A stretch of 64,000 bases of DNA from Acheta domesticus (Eukaryota > Arthropoda > Insecta > Orthoptera > Gryllidae), in NCBI GenBank assembly GCA_031308135.1, contig JAHLJT010000631.1, positions 143,076,734 through 143,140,733 of the forward strand, in the 5' to 3' direction. The notes beneath the pieces are model-generated. The model was not told where the DNA came from. It worked only from the letters and a program-made list of their open reading frames with translations, and ran no database searches. Each line of letters starts with the position of its first letter. Positions within the stretch are counted from its first letter, which is position 1. Below, piece by piece: positions 34,445 to 45,318 of the stretch. The translations under genes and the position numbers were made by a program.

Positions 34445-35225
34445 AGCTCGACATAAAACTTTTACTTTCGTCAATACAAGCAATTTTTGATTTAACCCCC
34501 GTCTTTAAGATGACAATTTAGGGAATTGATACAGGACATTTCGGGAAGAGTTTTCCCAAACCTACAGCCGACTTGTACACGGTGGAACATAAAGTCAAAT
34601 CGAGAATTTTTTTATTTCGTAGTGAAATATGTCAACCATAAATAAATGGTTGAGACTCACAGGGATCCAGAAAGGTAGTCCCCTCCTCCTCTTGTTTTAG
34701 GCTGTGTACTAGTATGCCAATATTACCAATAACAAAATACAGGACATTTTTCTCTTCGTACAAAATTGACGCACTCTTCTGCATATTTCAAATACATTTC
34801 CGCAATCGAAACTCCTACTAAACCTCACGCCGGTATTCTACTCATCGCTGCCACCAACTTTCGCTTCCCCTCCTGCCCCGACGCCATCCACACCCCGCAA
34901 ACGACCACACCCCCACCACCCCGACAGTCCCAATATAGATCCACTACTGTAGTCTCTGACATCTTACTGGCCACTGACCACGATCCTGATTGCGAATCTT
35001 CAGTGTGTCCTCTCTCCCATTCTCACTTTCTTTCTAATGTCATCAATGCATCCGTCATCGGCATAACTCTTACAGTGTCCATCGTAAATGATGGACACGC
35101 CGTAATTACATTTATTTTCCAACTTCTCTACTTGTCTTCACCATTTCCACAACCGTCTCCACCGACAGTATTACATTCATATTATATTCATGAATTTCTT
35201 GCAGACGCCATCAATGCCTAGATAC
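34445..35225. other. Pyrimidine-biased unassigned stretch
   Basis: The plus strand is C/T-biased from about 34850. The frame at 34766-35221 is Ser/Thr/Pro-rich with no domain. It mirrors, on the opposite strand, the purine-rich tracts beside the islands at 2030 and 13441. Confidence 0.35.
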
Positions 35226-35227
35226 GT

Positions 35228-35500
35228 GCTTCTTTACATACGTCCTCCGCCACCGCCATGCCCGTCCTGTCAGTCACTGTTTCCATCCTCCTCGTCGTCG
35301 CCATCGCCATTGCACTGCCGTCGTGGGCTGCGTTCCGTCGGCGGCCTGCCGGCGCTCGTTAGGCTAAGGAAAGCAATTCGCCGCGCGAGGTGCCTCTCCG
35401 GCAGCGCAATCAAACGCGGCGGCCGTGAACGCGCGCTGCCACTCGAAATCCTCGCGCGGCCCGCGCCGGCGGTTCTCACCTGCAGCCTGACCTGGAATTT
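35228..35500. promoter_or_regulatory. CpG-rich island
   Basis: GC-rich block; plus- and minus-strand frames (35190-35636) overlap and show no domain. Regulatory role inferred. Confidence 0.4.
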
Positions 35501-35504
35501 CATA

Positions 35505-36390
35505 CTTGTGGACCAACCACTGTTTGTTAATCGTCTCAAATGTTGTAAGTCACGAAGTATCTTCTTGCCTGAGCATTTGCCCGCATTAATACCTCCGTTG
35601 GAATGGTTCATACTCGTTTTTGTTTGCGATAATTAAAAATCGACCTTCAGTGTGATCATATTTAATGAATGTCGAGTGTAAACATGTGAAAATATTTATA
35701 GGTGTCTGTTTATCTCAAACAGATTATATGACAAACAAATGATTAAGAATGACTTCCCTCATCTCAACGAATTTTTCACGGCGACCTTCAATGTTTGTTC
35801 TTTTTCATTCGTACGCTCTCGTAAACTGTTTGTAAGCAAAACATAAAATTAAGGATTGCTGATGTGTTTGCTCGTACACATTCTGCACGAATACTCACAG
35901 ACAGTTGAAAACCTACAAATATATGTCAGAAATAGGCTCACGAGAGAGTCGTGTAATATTTACACTCACAGAAGGACAACATATGGTTCTCTCTCGTCTG
36001 CTCGAAAGAAGAAACAAGTCGTACTGGCGCCTAAACAAAATGTTCCTCACAACCAGTTTCAGTCTGCTCAAACGACAGCACTTTTAAACTTAAAGAAGAT
36101 ACCTTAATGGGTTTAGGTAGTCACAATGTGTCGTAGAACGAGCGTCATTCACTGATGAAAAACCACATATAACACATTTACCTTGGATTTGTTACGACTT
36201 TGCTCTTGCTTTTAGCAAACTTCACATTCTTACCTCACAGTTGTAGAGTAGCCGATAAGTAACTTGTACATTGTTCATTAGCAAAATGCAAGATAAAACC
36301 GTCTCCTTCCTCTCTCTCAATACATTTCACATGAAACTAACATATTCCTCAGTGGAACTGAGTGAAAAAACAGTACACTACTGAAATCCG
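35505..36390. other. AT-rich stretch, nothing recognised
   Basis: Short frames only; no repeats identified. Confidence 0.4.
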
Positions 36391-36394
36391 CCAG

Positions 36395-36680
36395 ATTTTG
36401 TCCTGCTCTCCCTTTTCGTCTCACTGTCTCTCTCCGTCTTTCTCTCTCTTCTGTCTCCCTCTGTCTCTCGCTCACTTTCACTGTTTCTCGGTTTCTGTCA
36501 CTCTGTGCCTCCGTCTCTTTGTGTCTGTCTCTCTCTCTCGGTGTATCTCTGTCTCACTTATTCTGTCTCTCTCATTCCCTCCCTGTCTTGCTACCTCTCT
36601 GTCGCTCTCTCCCTGTTTTTTCTTGCTGTCTCTCTCTGTCTCTCCCTCCGTATCTCTCTCTGTCTCTTTTGTCCCACGCG
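36395..36680 (+). repeat. Polypyrimidine CTGTCTCT tract
   Basis: About 285 bases of almost pure C/T on plus, built from ctgtctctct-like words with occasional G. Ser/Leu/Cys-rich frames (36362-36974) follow from it. Homopurine/homopyrimidine asymmetry of this length can form triplex DNA. Confidence 0.85.
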
Positions 36681-36922
36681 CCCCCCGACCTGTCCTCCTC
36701 GACCTCGACCTTGCCCTGCGTCACACAACGCCCAGCAAGACTGAAGCCTAGGTGGAGCTCAGTTGAAATGGGAATTAAAATGAAGCGCCATCTTGTGCTG
36801 CAGCAGCAACACTTACAACAAAATGGAAACATAAAAACCTTCTCCATGAAAAATTATGTGCCAACTTTAATGAAGATCGGTCAGTCACATGATGGCGAAG
36901 TTCATCGTTATGGTATATACCA

Positions 36923-37303
36923 ATTTTACTTTCCCGTATACGTACGTATACACGGAGTGATACAAGTAATGTAGGGAGAGTTATGTAATGCGGTGCGAAA
37001 AAACGGCGAATTTTCGGCAAAAACAACTTTATTGCCGGACCTTGATAACGAAAAGGTGGATCAATCCAGTTGCTAAATTAAGAAATAAAAGTCCTCTAAC
37101 ACGTGGGGGAGCAAGAATCCCTGTTTTGTGCGTCCTTGTCACCGAATAACCAATTGAAATCAAAACGTCAGTCTGTCCTTCCGTCTGTCTAAACCACTCG
37201 TAGGATTTTTTCCAAATTGAAGAAACCCCTGTCCATATGGCTCTGGTCGAAGCTTTGAGATTTTAAAAACATTTCTTCAAAATTTGGAGGTACTTTACAT
37301 GAA
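36923..37303 (-). repeat. Module B, reverse copy, part before the LINE
   Basis: The edge 'ttttactttcccgtatacg' is followed by 'gtgcgaaaaaacggcgaatt', 'cagttgctaaattaagaaat', 'cacgtgggggagcaagaatc' and a GTCTGTCC block (37166-37190). It is interrupted at 37303 by the LINE and resumes at 38908. Confidence 0.75.
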
Positions 37304-38907
37304 ATGATATATATTGGAGACAAACAGTAGCCTACAAAGTAATGAAAATATTGAATAGTAATAAAAGAGAGAACGTGCAAATTAATGCAATGAAAAGGAA
37401 ATATGGGTGAAACATTATAAAGCATTTTGGTACGATGAAAAATGTGAAATAATAAAAACATACACAACTACAAATGCAGATGACCTAACAATAGATGAAC
37501 TACATGAAGCACTTACATTGAAAAGCACCTGGTGTGAGTGGCATGAACACAGAACTACTCAAATACTCCCGAATGTTATTTCATCTACGCCTGCTTCATT
37601 TCTTTAATATGTGCTGGAGAAATAAACACACTCCTAAAGAATGGCAAAAAGTAAAGGTAATCTCACTTTATAAGAAAGGTAACCGAAGAGACCCAGACAA
37701 GTACAGAGGAATAAATCTGTTGGATACAACATACAAGATCCATGCGAGAATAATAAATGAAAGATTAAAAATAATAGCAAACCATCTTATATCAGAGGAA
37801 CAAATGGGATTTCGAAAAGGCAGATCGACTGCAGATGTCATTTTCACATTAAAAAGAATAATAGAAGACAGACGTGAACACAACTAAGAACCACACTTAA
37901 CATTCGTGGATATAGTAAAAGCTTTTGATAATGTCAATAGAAGCCTTCTGTGGAACATAATGGAAAGAAGGGGGTATCCAAAACACTTGATAGAGGTGCT
38001 AAAAGGACTATATGAAACAACGAGCATTAAGCTGGTTATAAAAGAAAAATTGACAGAAGAGATTCCCACCAAAAAAGGTGTAAGACAGGGCTGTTGCATA
38101 TTTGACACTTTTTAATATATACATGGACGACATGTTTAAAACACGGAAATTGAATATAGATTGAGGGATCGATTTTAGGAAAATATTTTTAAATTCTATT
38201 TTAAAGGCAGATGGCAAAGTGATAATACAGGACACTGAAGACAAATTGCAAATGGCAGTATATAGATTAAATCAAACTGCAATAGAATATGGTTTTAAAA
38301 TATCCACAGAAAAAACTAAAACTATGGCATATAAAGGAAAATACCCAGCGAGAACAAAGATTGTGATAGATGGAAAGAGTATAGAACAGGTAAAATATTT
38401 CAAATATCTAGGTTGCCACATCTCGTTTGAAAGAGATATAGATTTAGATAAAAGATTAAATAAATTTAGAAATATATGCGGCACGATACTCAGACATCCA
38501 AAAAATAAAACAAGGTTAGAAACAAAAGAATAAAATTCTTCAACACTGTAGCTGTGCCAGTATTAATGTATGGACATGAAGCAATAGTAACATAAAAAAA
38601 AGATAACTCTAAAATCCAGGCAGCTGAAATGAAATTTTTGAGAAGCACTCTAGGTTATAATATCCTAGATAAAAAAGCATAGAGATACAAAATAAACTGG
38701 GGGTCGAACCACTGCTAGAGAAACTGGAAAGAAATCAGAAAAGATGGTATGAACATCTTATACGAATGCCCGATAGCAGACTACCAGCACTCACAGTGGA
38801 CTACAGATGCAGAGGAAGAAGAGATTTAGGAAGGCCCAGAAGGAAGTGGACACCGCAACAGGTTCTTGAACCTAACCCTTGAAGTGTAGAAGAAGAAGAA
38901 GAAGAAG
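37304..38907 (+). mobile_element. 5'-truncated non-LTR retrotransposon (LINE)
   Basis: A retroposed fragment flanked by an exact 12-bp target duplication, ACTTTACATGAA, at 37292-37303 and 38908-38919. Only the reverse transcriptase and C-terminal part remain; no apurinic-type endonuclease is present, so reverse transcription stopped early. It ends in a (GAA)n tail (about 38887-38907) instead of poly-A. The clade was not settled by eye. The C-terminal motif GRPRRKW is typical of the LINE type common in cockroach and termite assemblies, as I recall it. Confidence 0.88.
37407..38885 (+). pseudogene. LINE reverse transcriptase, degraded
   Basis: Fragments in several frames read as a LINE reverse transcriptase in the right order: PKEWQKVKVISLYKKGN and DKYRGINLL (fingers), EEQMGFRKGRST, a motif-A-like FVDIVKAFDNVNR (about 37905), WNIMERRGYPKHLIE, motif-B GVRQGC (about 38080) and, in a shifted frame, LFNIYMDD. 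The catalytic FADD box reads KADG (about 38205), losing an essential aspartate. EDKLQMAVYRLNQTA, FKYLGCHISFERD and GRRDLGRPRRKW follow. At least four stops or frameshifts are present (for example after 37884, at 38100 and at 38534). It cannot encode an active enzyme. Confidence 0.9.
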
Positions 38908-39350
38908 ACTTTACATGAAGCCCCCCCGAACATTTTCAACATTTTCTCAAAAACAATTCATTTTTTTAAAAATTTCTTCTAAAAATAGAATAATACACTG
39001 TACCATAGATCCGATTTTCACGGTTCACTCTGAAGTTTCGAAAATTGAAAAATTTTGAAATATCTTCGGCTTCTTCCCACAACTAAAAAAGGAAAGTTAC
39101 AGATTTTTCCTTCCAATAAAATTTGTTCTCCATAGATAGTTCTTTCATTATGGCCATGTGCAGGTTTTTGAAAATGTTTGTAGTTTTACTTGCTTTGTAT
39201 GTTTGTAGTCTGTTCGCACTATTGCGTGCTATATATGCTATTTTAAAAAATAACAAAAACAAAATTGTTTCCAAGACAGTTTCAATTTTTTTCGTTAAAC
39301 GTTTTGTAAGGACAGTGCCTAATGTATGCTATGAGATGACTTAAAAGCCA
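38908..39350 (-). repeat. Module B, reverse copy, part after the LINE
   Basis: Continues the 36923 copy: 'ttacatgaagcccccccgaa', 'gatccgattttcacggttca', 'tcggcttcttcccacaacta' and 'cagatttttccttccaata'. It is the reverse of the interior of 8990-9300. Confidence 0.65.
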
Positions 39351-39570
39351 TAATGCTCTATTCTTTATATTTTTTTTTCAAAAATTACAAAAATATAATT
39401 TGTTTGACTTGTCTCTCACGTCCTTAACATTTACATTAACGGCGATTTGTTCACATTATTAAATTTATGAGTACATGTGCTTTAAATAATGTCAATTAAA
39501 TTTTCTCGAAAACTCAACCGTTTTCTGTGAAAACTAGCTAGTCTGTGCCATTCTGTAGCACTACTCGTTT
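39351..39570 (+). repeat. Module A fragment with internal deletion
   Basis: Runs from 'cttgtctctcacgtcctta' to 'ctgtgaaaactagcta', then jumps directly to the edge 'gtctgtgccattctgtagca'. The roughly 300 bp that separate these in full copies are missing. It follows a reverse B copy, the recurrent arrangement. Confidence 0.65.
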
Positions 39571-40033
39571 AGTTATGATTTGAATATAACTGCAAAAAGG
39601 AAACAAATATTTCACATTCGAAAAAGGAATGATTGTGCCCGAGACTCATATGTCTGACCTATATTTTCGAAAGCAATTATATTTAACTTACTACAAATAC
39701 AGATTTATTGTGAGGAATTGCAAAGCTTACAAGCTTGCAAAATTATATTTGACCATACGTTTGCAATGTGATCTTTCATATATTTGTAAAATACATTTTA
39801 ATATGTTTTTTATAATATTAATATTTGGAAATCTCTTTGTTACAGGTGAGTTCCGACTAAGTATTCTGCAATTGTTGACTCGTTACTAAAATGAAGATAT
39901 TAATGGAAATGGTGAGTTCAAAATTTTTTTAAAAAACAGAAATTGTTGCAACATATTATTAACCTTCCTAAAAAATTAAATATTTATTTGTTGCGACAGT
40001 ATCACAGTTTTTCGAAACTTTCACAGCAAAATT

Positions 40034-41365
40034 GAGCCATTCCACGTCAAATCGCACGAGAGTTGACACGACATTTTTTTAAATGTACTATATTTTTTTC
40101 TTAAGTCTGGACATAAAAAAAGAGACACGTATTTTTTTATTTGCCTGAAAATTGATTATTTGTGTAGTTATGGCTATATTAAATTTTGAAATTTACAGGT
40201 ACTTCACAAAATAAGATCAATTATCTCTCCGAATGTACTAAATATAAAAATTTTTTGTTTGTGTCATTTAATACTTTGAAATATCTATTTTATTCCTCTG
40301 TAAATAAATTTTTCAAAAAGTACTTTTTTCATTTTACAAAATGTATTTTTTTTTCAAAAAAAAGTAAAATTTCTATATAAACTCGATGACATAAAAATTT
40401 GAAAAAAATATAGGCGTGTTCCTTGTTCAATTTTCTATAAAATATAACAAGAAAAAAGTGGGCACTCCACACATACAGTTCTAAGAAAATCAATTGTAAC
40501 TATGAGGGCGCGCTCTGCCTACCCATGCACTAACGAATTGTGTTCGGCCAGTCTTGGATGCAAGTGCTGAAGAACTAAATAAAGAATGACCGTCTGCCTG
40601 ATAAGGGTTTCAAGAGTTATTAGTATTTCAGATGTTCACTCTGCCCTCAGAATGTATACATATTTTTATCGGTAACATCGTGGGTGACTTGTGGGTCACT
40701 TATGTTCTTATGAGTGAGAGCGAAACCAATTGAAATACGAGCCATTCCACGTCAAATCTCACTCGAATTGACACGACTATTTAAAAAAATAAATGACACG
40801 AATATATGACATTCATTCTGGACATCAAAAAAAGAGGCACGTGTTTCTTTATTTACCTGAAAATTGTTTATTTGTGTAGTTTTGCCTATTTTAAATTTGA
40901 AATTTACGCGTACTTTGCAAAATATGATTAATTGATGCTCTGAATGTTCTTAATATAAAAATATCTGGTTTGTTTCGTTTAATTTTTTGATATGTGTATT
41001 TTATTCATCTGTAAATTACTTTCTCAAAAAATAAATATTTCATTAAAAAATTGTAATTATTTTTTAAAAAAAACGAAAATTTCTTTATGAACTCTCTCAG
41101 ATTAAAATTTGAAAAAATAGGCATATTTTTTGTTCAATTTTCTACAAAACATAACAAGAAAAAAGTGGGCACTCAACACGTATAGATAAAAAAAACAATT
41201 GTAATTATGGTATTCGGGCACGTGGTTCCTGCCCCTGCACTAACGATTTGTGTTCGATCAGTCTTGGATACTAATGCCGACGAACAATAAAAAGAATGGC
41301 CCTCTGCCTGGTTTCAAGAAACATTAGTAAATCTGTGTTCACTCTTTCCCCAGAAGGGATGGATG
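40034..41365 (+). repeat. Tandem duplication of the transposon 5' end
   Basis: Two co-linear units of about 630-705 bp start at 40034 and 40739, each with GAGCCATTCCACGTCAAAT. Both then run through 'aaaagtgggcactc', 'ccctgcactaacga(t/a)ttgtg', 'cagtcttggat' and 'ctctgcctg'. They differ by many substitutions and small indels, so the duplication is old, or one end derives from a second copy inserted end to end. Confidence 0.8.
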
Positions 41366-41379
41366 ACAGCAAAACAAAT

Positions 41380-42300
41380 GCTTTTTCTCGTGTCAGCGAA
41401 ACGAATTTTACTGCGAGTCCCTTTGCGTCCTAGGGACGGGGTGCCCACCTGACCTTGCTTGTGAAGTACAATCGACCACTTGTCAAGGGACATGGTAAAA
41501 TTTTATCAACATTAGTCGCAATACGCAATACTTATGAAGACAAGAGTGCTAGTATTTGTTCTGCGAATCGTGTGTACACTGTGGAACATGAGTGGCGATC
41601 AGCGTATGAGATAAATGTTTCAATCCATTTAAACTTTCTGATCACGATTTTTAAAAAAGAAAATCTCCAAGACGCGTAAACCACGATTTGCTGATGAATT
41701 TACAGGAGTCATTAGATTGGCGAATTTGTGATTCATTTCTGGAGAAAGGGAATCGGCTTCCAAAACGGCCTTTTCTTAATGAAGATAGCATCGAGATCAG
41801 TGGCTCCCGTGGCATTAACGAAAAGCGGAACGTCCAGTGAAAAAAGTTGAAATCAAGGAAGTGACAATTTAAGCTCTTCAGATAGTTCGTCAAGTGTCTG
41901 CGAAATGAATAAAGAGTAGATAAACATGAGTTCAATTGCAATAGGAGAAACCCCCGCCACGAAAAGAAAATTGGAACAAAATGGCATCCCCATGAGACAT
42001 TTTAGAAAGTACAAAGTGCCAACACAGATAAATTTTTGCACATTGAAGATCCTTCGACGTCCATCGAAAAATCAGACAAAGATACTATTTAGTAACTTAT
42101 CGATTACTTTCACTCAACAGATGACATGACGTTGAAAATTTAAATTTTGACAATTTTTGAAAGTTGGACATACAATAAAATTAAACGACTTTTTGCAGTA
42201 ACCGAACGCATGATAAAAGTATCTAAAACGTTGGCTGAAGAAAATGGAATTTTGTCCAGAACTGAAGTTACTTCAGTAGGGCATTAAAACTGTGCATTGT
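41380..42300 (+). pseudogene. Decayed transposase-like coding region
   Basis: Interior of the GAGCC-ended element. Readable islands include RICDSFLEKGNRLPKRPF and NEDSIEIS (about 41715-41805). Near 42150-42260 is a helix-turn-helix-like stretch with SWTYNKIKRLFAVTERM and KTLAEENGIL. The 'W..kI...F.v......k.l..e.GIL' pattern resembles the N-terminal region of a transposase family I have seen in invertebrate genomes. Multiple stops and frame changes separate the islands; no catalytic triad is identifiable. The open frames at 41455-41679 and 41926-42129 are remnants. Confidence 0.5.
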
Positions 42301-43319
42301 GACGAAAGTTCAGAAATTCTATGGTACGCGAGTTCTTGTATTTAAAGTCAGTTGTGAGGGTTCCAGAAAATTTCAAAATGTCAGTCAAAACCTGAATCAA
42401 GAATCCGTCATTTAATTATTTATAAATGTATAAATTATTTATAAATATATTGATATTATTTATATTATATTAATACACATTAATATTATTATTTATAAAT
42501 TCAATCATGAAATTTCACCATCTCAAGAAGTACTTAAATTACTGCTTCATTCAAAGAAACCAACGACCAGTAACGCAAAAAACGTGTCTATTGCAACAAT
42601 CTATTACACACTGGTTCGTAAAATATTTATATCTTTTAAAGTTACTGAGATCCCACTTTGATTTTTTGTGGACTTATTATCAATACTTTAGTGCGTTTAT
42701 AAATATTTTTTAAAATTTTTTAGCTCATCGAGTTTACAAAACTATTCAATTTTCAAAATTTCAGTTTAAAAAAAATTGAAAATTCAAAAAATTAAATATT
42801 TTGCAAAATCTTAAAAATTAAACATGTTTTTAAGTTTCGAAGGAAATTTGAACGGAATTTCTATATTTGGTGTATTCAAATGTATGATATTTTTAAGTTA
42901 GTGATGCGCCTCATTTTTAGCAAATTTCATTAGACAATATTTCCGAAAATAATAAAGTTAGAAAAAAATAAAAATACACGTGTTCACTTATTTGATTCAT
43001 ATAACAAATAGAACAAATTAGTAAATAAATAAAAATATGAAGGTCAAATTTTGGTCTTTTTTGTGCGATTTGACGTGGAATGGCTCAATTACGAGTATAC
43101 ACAGAAACCAAATAAACAATACAAATATCAACAATATCTTTACTTTTTTGTGAATTTAATTGCTTACAGGGCTGGGATTCTAGAAGAATCGTTTGCCTTA
43201 CGGCAAAACGATGCAATCTGTTAAAACATCATAAAGGATATTGATAACATTATAACAAAGAAAACACCGCCTACCAACGAAACGTTTGTGGCTATTACGT
43301 GAAAACACTGTCACATGTG

Positions 43320-44700
43320 TTTTACTTTCTCGTCTTACGAATACATGGTAAGAAGAGAAAGTTATGTAATCGTGCGCCGGAAACGGCGAATTTTCGCCAG
43401 AAAAACTCTTATAGCTGGGGTCTGGTAACGAAAAAGTGGATAAATCCTGTTGCTAAATTTAGAAAAAAAATCCTCCATCTCATGGTGTAGTCAAAATTCA
43501 TGTTTTGTTGCTTCTTGAAACTGCAAAATCTATTGACAGCAAAACGTCCGTCTGTCCATCTGTCTGTCAGTCCGGTTATGGTCAACGCTAGGCCCTAAAC
43601 CGTTCAGCTGATTTTCTTCAAAACTGATATTCCCCAATCCTTTTCACTGCTATCAAGGCTCCTGGAATTTGAAACCGATATTTTAAGTTTGGGGGCCGTA
43701 ATAAAGCCCGTCGGAGATTTTTAAAGTTAAACTCGTGGTGCTACAGAATGGCACAGACTTTTCCGTATCAGTTTTCTTTTTCCTTTCGGTCTGGGCTAGC
43801 TATTTGGAATTGCCACATACTCTTGCCAGCTCCCATCTATCGCCGCCCAAAGTACATTTTTTGACATTTTTTCTTAATTTTTCTGTTTCCTGATGGTAGA
43901 ACGGAAATATTAATTTTAGAATATTAGAAAACACAAAAAACTCGTCCTAAATGGCAATCTTTTTTTAAAAAATGGCGTTTGGGAGCCTCTAAAAATGCGA
44001 AATTTGAAGCTCTTTTCACAGAAAATTTTTGTTGATTTTTTTTCAAAAATTTCACAAATTTAAGTTTTTTGAAAGGTTTCTCACATCTTTATTACGCTTA
44101 TTACCAGAAATTTGTAAACATTATTATATTTGTTTGTTTATGTGCTTTATATTACTGTAAATGAAGTGTTTTGAAAGCTCAAACATTTTCTGTGAAAAAG
44201 AGCTTCAAATTACGCATTTTTAGTAGGGCTAAAACACCGTTTTTTAAAAAAAGATTGCCATTTACGGTGAGGTTTTTGTGTTTTTTAATATTCTAAAATT
44301 AATATTTTCGTTCTAGCATTAGGAATCAGAAAAATTAAGAAAAAATGTCAAAAAACGTACTTTGGGCGGCGATAGATGGCAGCTGGCAAGAGTATGTGGC
44401 AATTCCAAATAACTAGCCCAGACCCAAGGAAATAGAAAGCTAACACGGGAAAGTCCGCCATTCTGTAGCACCACTAGTCTTTCAATTGGTTTTTCGGTGT
44501 CAAGGACCCACAAAATAGGGGTTCTGGCTACACCACGTGTTAGGTTTATTTTTCTTGATTTAACAACTGCTTTTATCCACATTTTCGTTATCAATTTTTT
44601 TCTGGGAAAAACTGGTCAATTTTTTGCGTTGCATTACATAACTTTCCCTATACTACGTATATTACTCGGTATATACGTACGTGTACGGGAAAGTAAAAAA
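43320..44700. mobile_element. Composite palindromic element, B arms around module A
   Basis: The left outer arm (43320-43730) starts 'tttactttctcg' and runs through 'gttatgtaatcgtgcgccgg', 'ctggtaacgaaaaagtggat' and a GTCCGTCTGTCC block (43545-43573). The right outer arm (44479-44700) is its inverted, shorter counterpart: 'tcaattggtttttcggtgtc', 'aaggacccacaaaatagg', 'cattacataactttccc', ending 'gggaaagtaaaa'. Between them sits the module A foldback. No protein is encoded. Either A inserted into B, or the whole is one foldback element. Confidence 0.7.
43731..44478. mobile_element. Module A foldback element, ~300-bp inverted arms
   Basis: The left arm (43731-44030) begins ACTCGTGGTGCTACAGAATG and the right arm (44178-44478) is its inverted complement, ending 'ctgtagcaccactagt'. 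The arms agree through the words 'gtctgggctagctattt', 'cgccgcccaaagtac', 'ggtagaacggaaatatt' and 'gaagctcttttcacagaaaa', with scattered mismatches. The loop is about 150 bp. No coding capacity. A transcript would form a long hairpin. Other A copies in the window are mostly single right arms. Confidence 0.85.
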
Positions 44701-45310
44701 TGGCTCCAAATTTTTTGATTAAATTTTTTGTTGAATAATGCAAAGGGCGTTTAAGGGATTGATGTAGGTATTATATTCGTTAATACCACAAATTTTTGGA
44801 AAATTGCAAAAGACCATTTCAAAACTGCAAAATTGAAGGTAGAGATTTTTGTCTCAGACAAAGTCGGCTGTACAAAATGAGCACTTTAAATGTGGCTATG
44901 TACAATTTTTTGAAAAAACTAGCAGTTTTTGAGTAAATTGCACTTTAGTTTTACAAAAATTGTTCTCAAAAAAATCGCTCTAGGTTTTTTTCTTTTAATT
45001 TTCTTCACTTATGTAATGAGAGACGATAAAAATATTGTCTTATTCCTACTTTCGGGAATTACTTTTTTTTGGAAAATTGCAAAATAATATTTCGAAAACT
45101 ACAAAATGGTAGACAGAGATTTTTACCTCAGACAAAGTATGTTGTACAAAATTAACTCTTTAAAAAAGGTTCTGTAGAATTTTCTGAAAAACGAGTCGTT
45201 TTTGAATAATTTTTGCTTCCAATTTACAAAAGCGTTTTTTCTCAAAAACCGGTCTCAATGTTTTCTTTAAATTTTCTCCACATGTGTAATAAGGGACGGT
45301 AAATGAATAA
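44701..45310 (+). repeat. Tandem ~270-bp repeat, two units
   Basis: The phrase 'ggaaaattgcaaaa' followed by 'aaaactgcaaaatt' and 'tcagacaaagt' occurs at about 44799-44872 and again at about 45071-45141. Related 'aaaaattgttctcaaaaa' and 'tctcaaaaaccggtctcaa' words end the units (about 44958 and 45239). The second ends in 'aagggacggtaaatg', as at 6060. It directly follows the B edge. Confidence 0.65.
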
Positions 45311-45318
45311 ATAAATAA

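Larger units (their letters stand above)
40034..43086 (+). mobile_element. 3.05-kb DNA transposon with 24-bp terminal inverted repeats
   Basis: The left end GAGCCATTCCACGTCAAATC (then GCAC) is repeated as its exact complement at the right end (43063-43086). AATT abuts both ends (40030-40033 and 43087-43090), consistent with a 4-bp target duplication, though AATT is palindromic and could belong to the repeat. The interior holds coding debris (41380-42300) and a duplicated 5' region. A 4-bp duplication would fit Sola- or Chapaev-type elements; I cannot choose from memory. Confidence 0.75.

Noticed and set aside
36362..36974. Membrane-like Ser/Leu/Cys-rich proteins
   Set aside because: They come from the polypyrimidine tract in three frames at once.
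37304..38907. Endogenous virus or LTR retroelement
   Set aside because: The reverse transcriptase is of LINE type, the tail is (GAA)n and there are no long terminal repeats, integrase or capsid-like region. No viral gene was recognised anywhere in the window.
43731..44478. microRNA precursor
   Set aside because: Arms of about 300 bp are far longer than an animal microRNA hairpin and are repeated elsewhere as transposon ends; endogenous siRNA would be the more plausible product.
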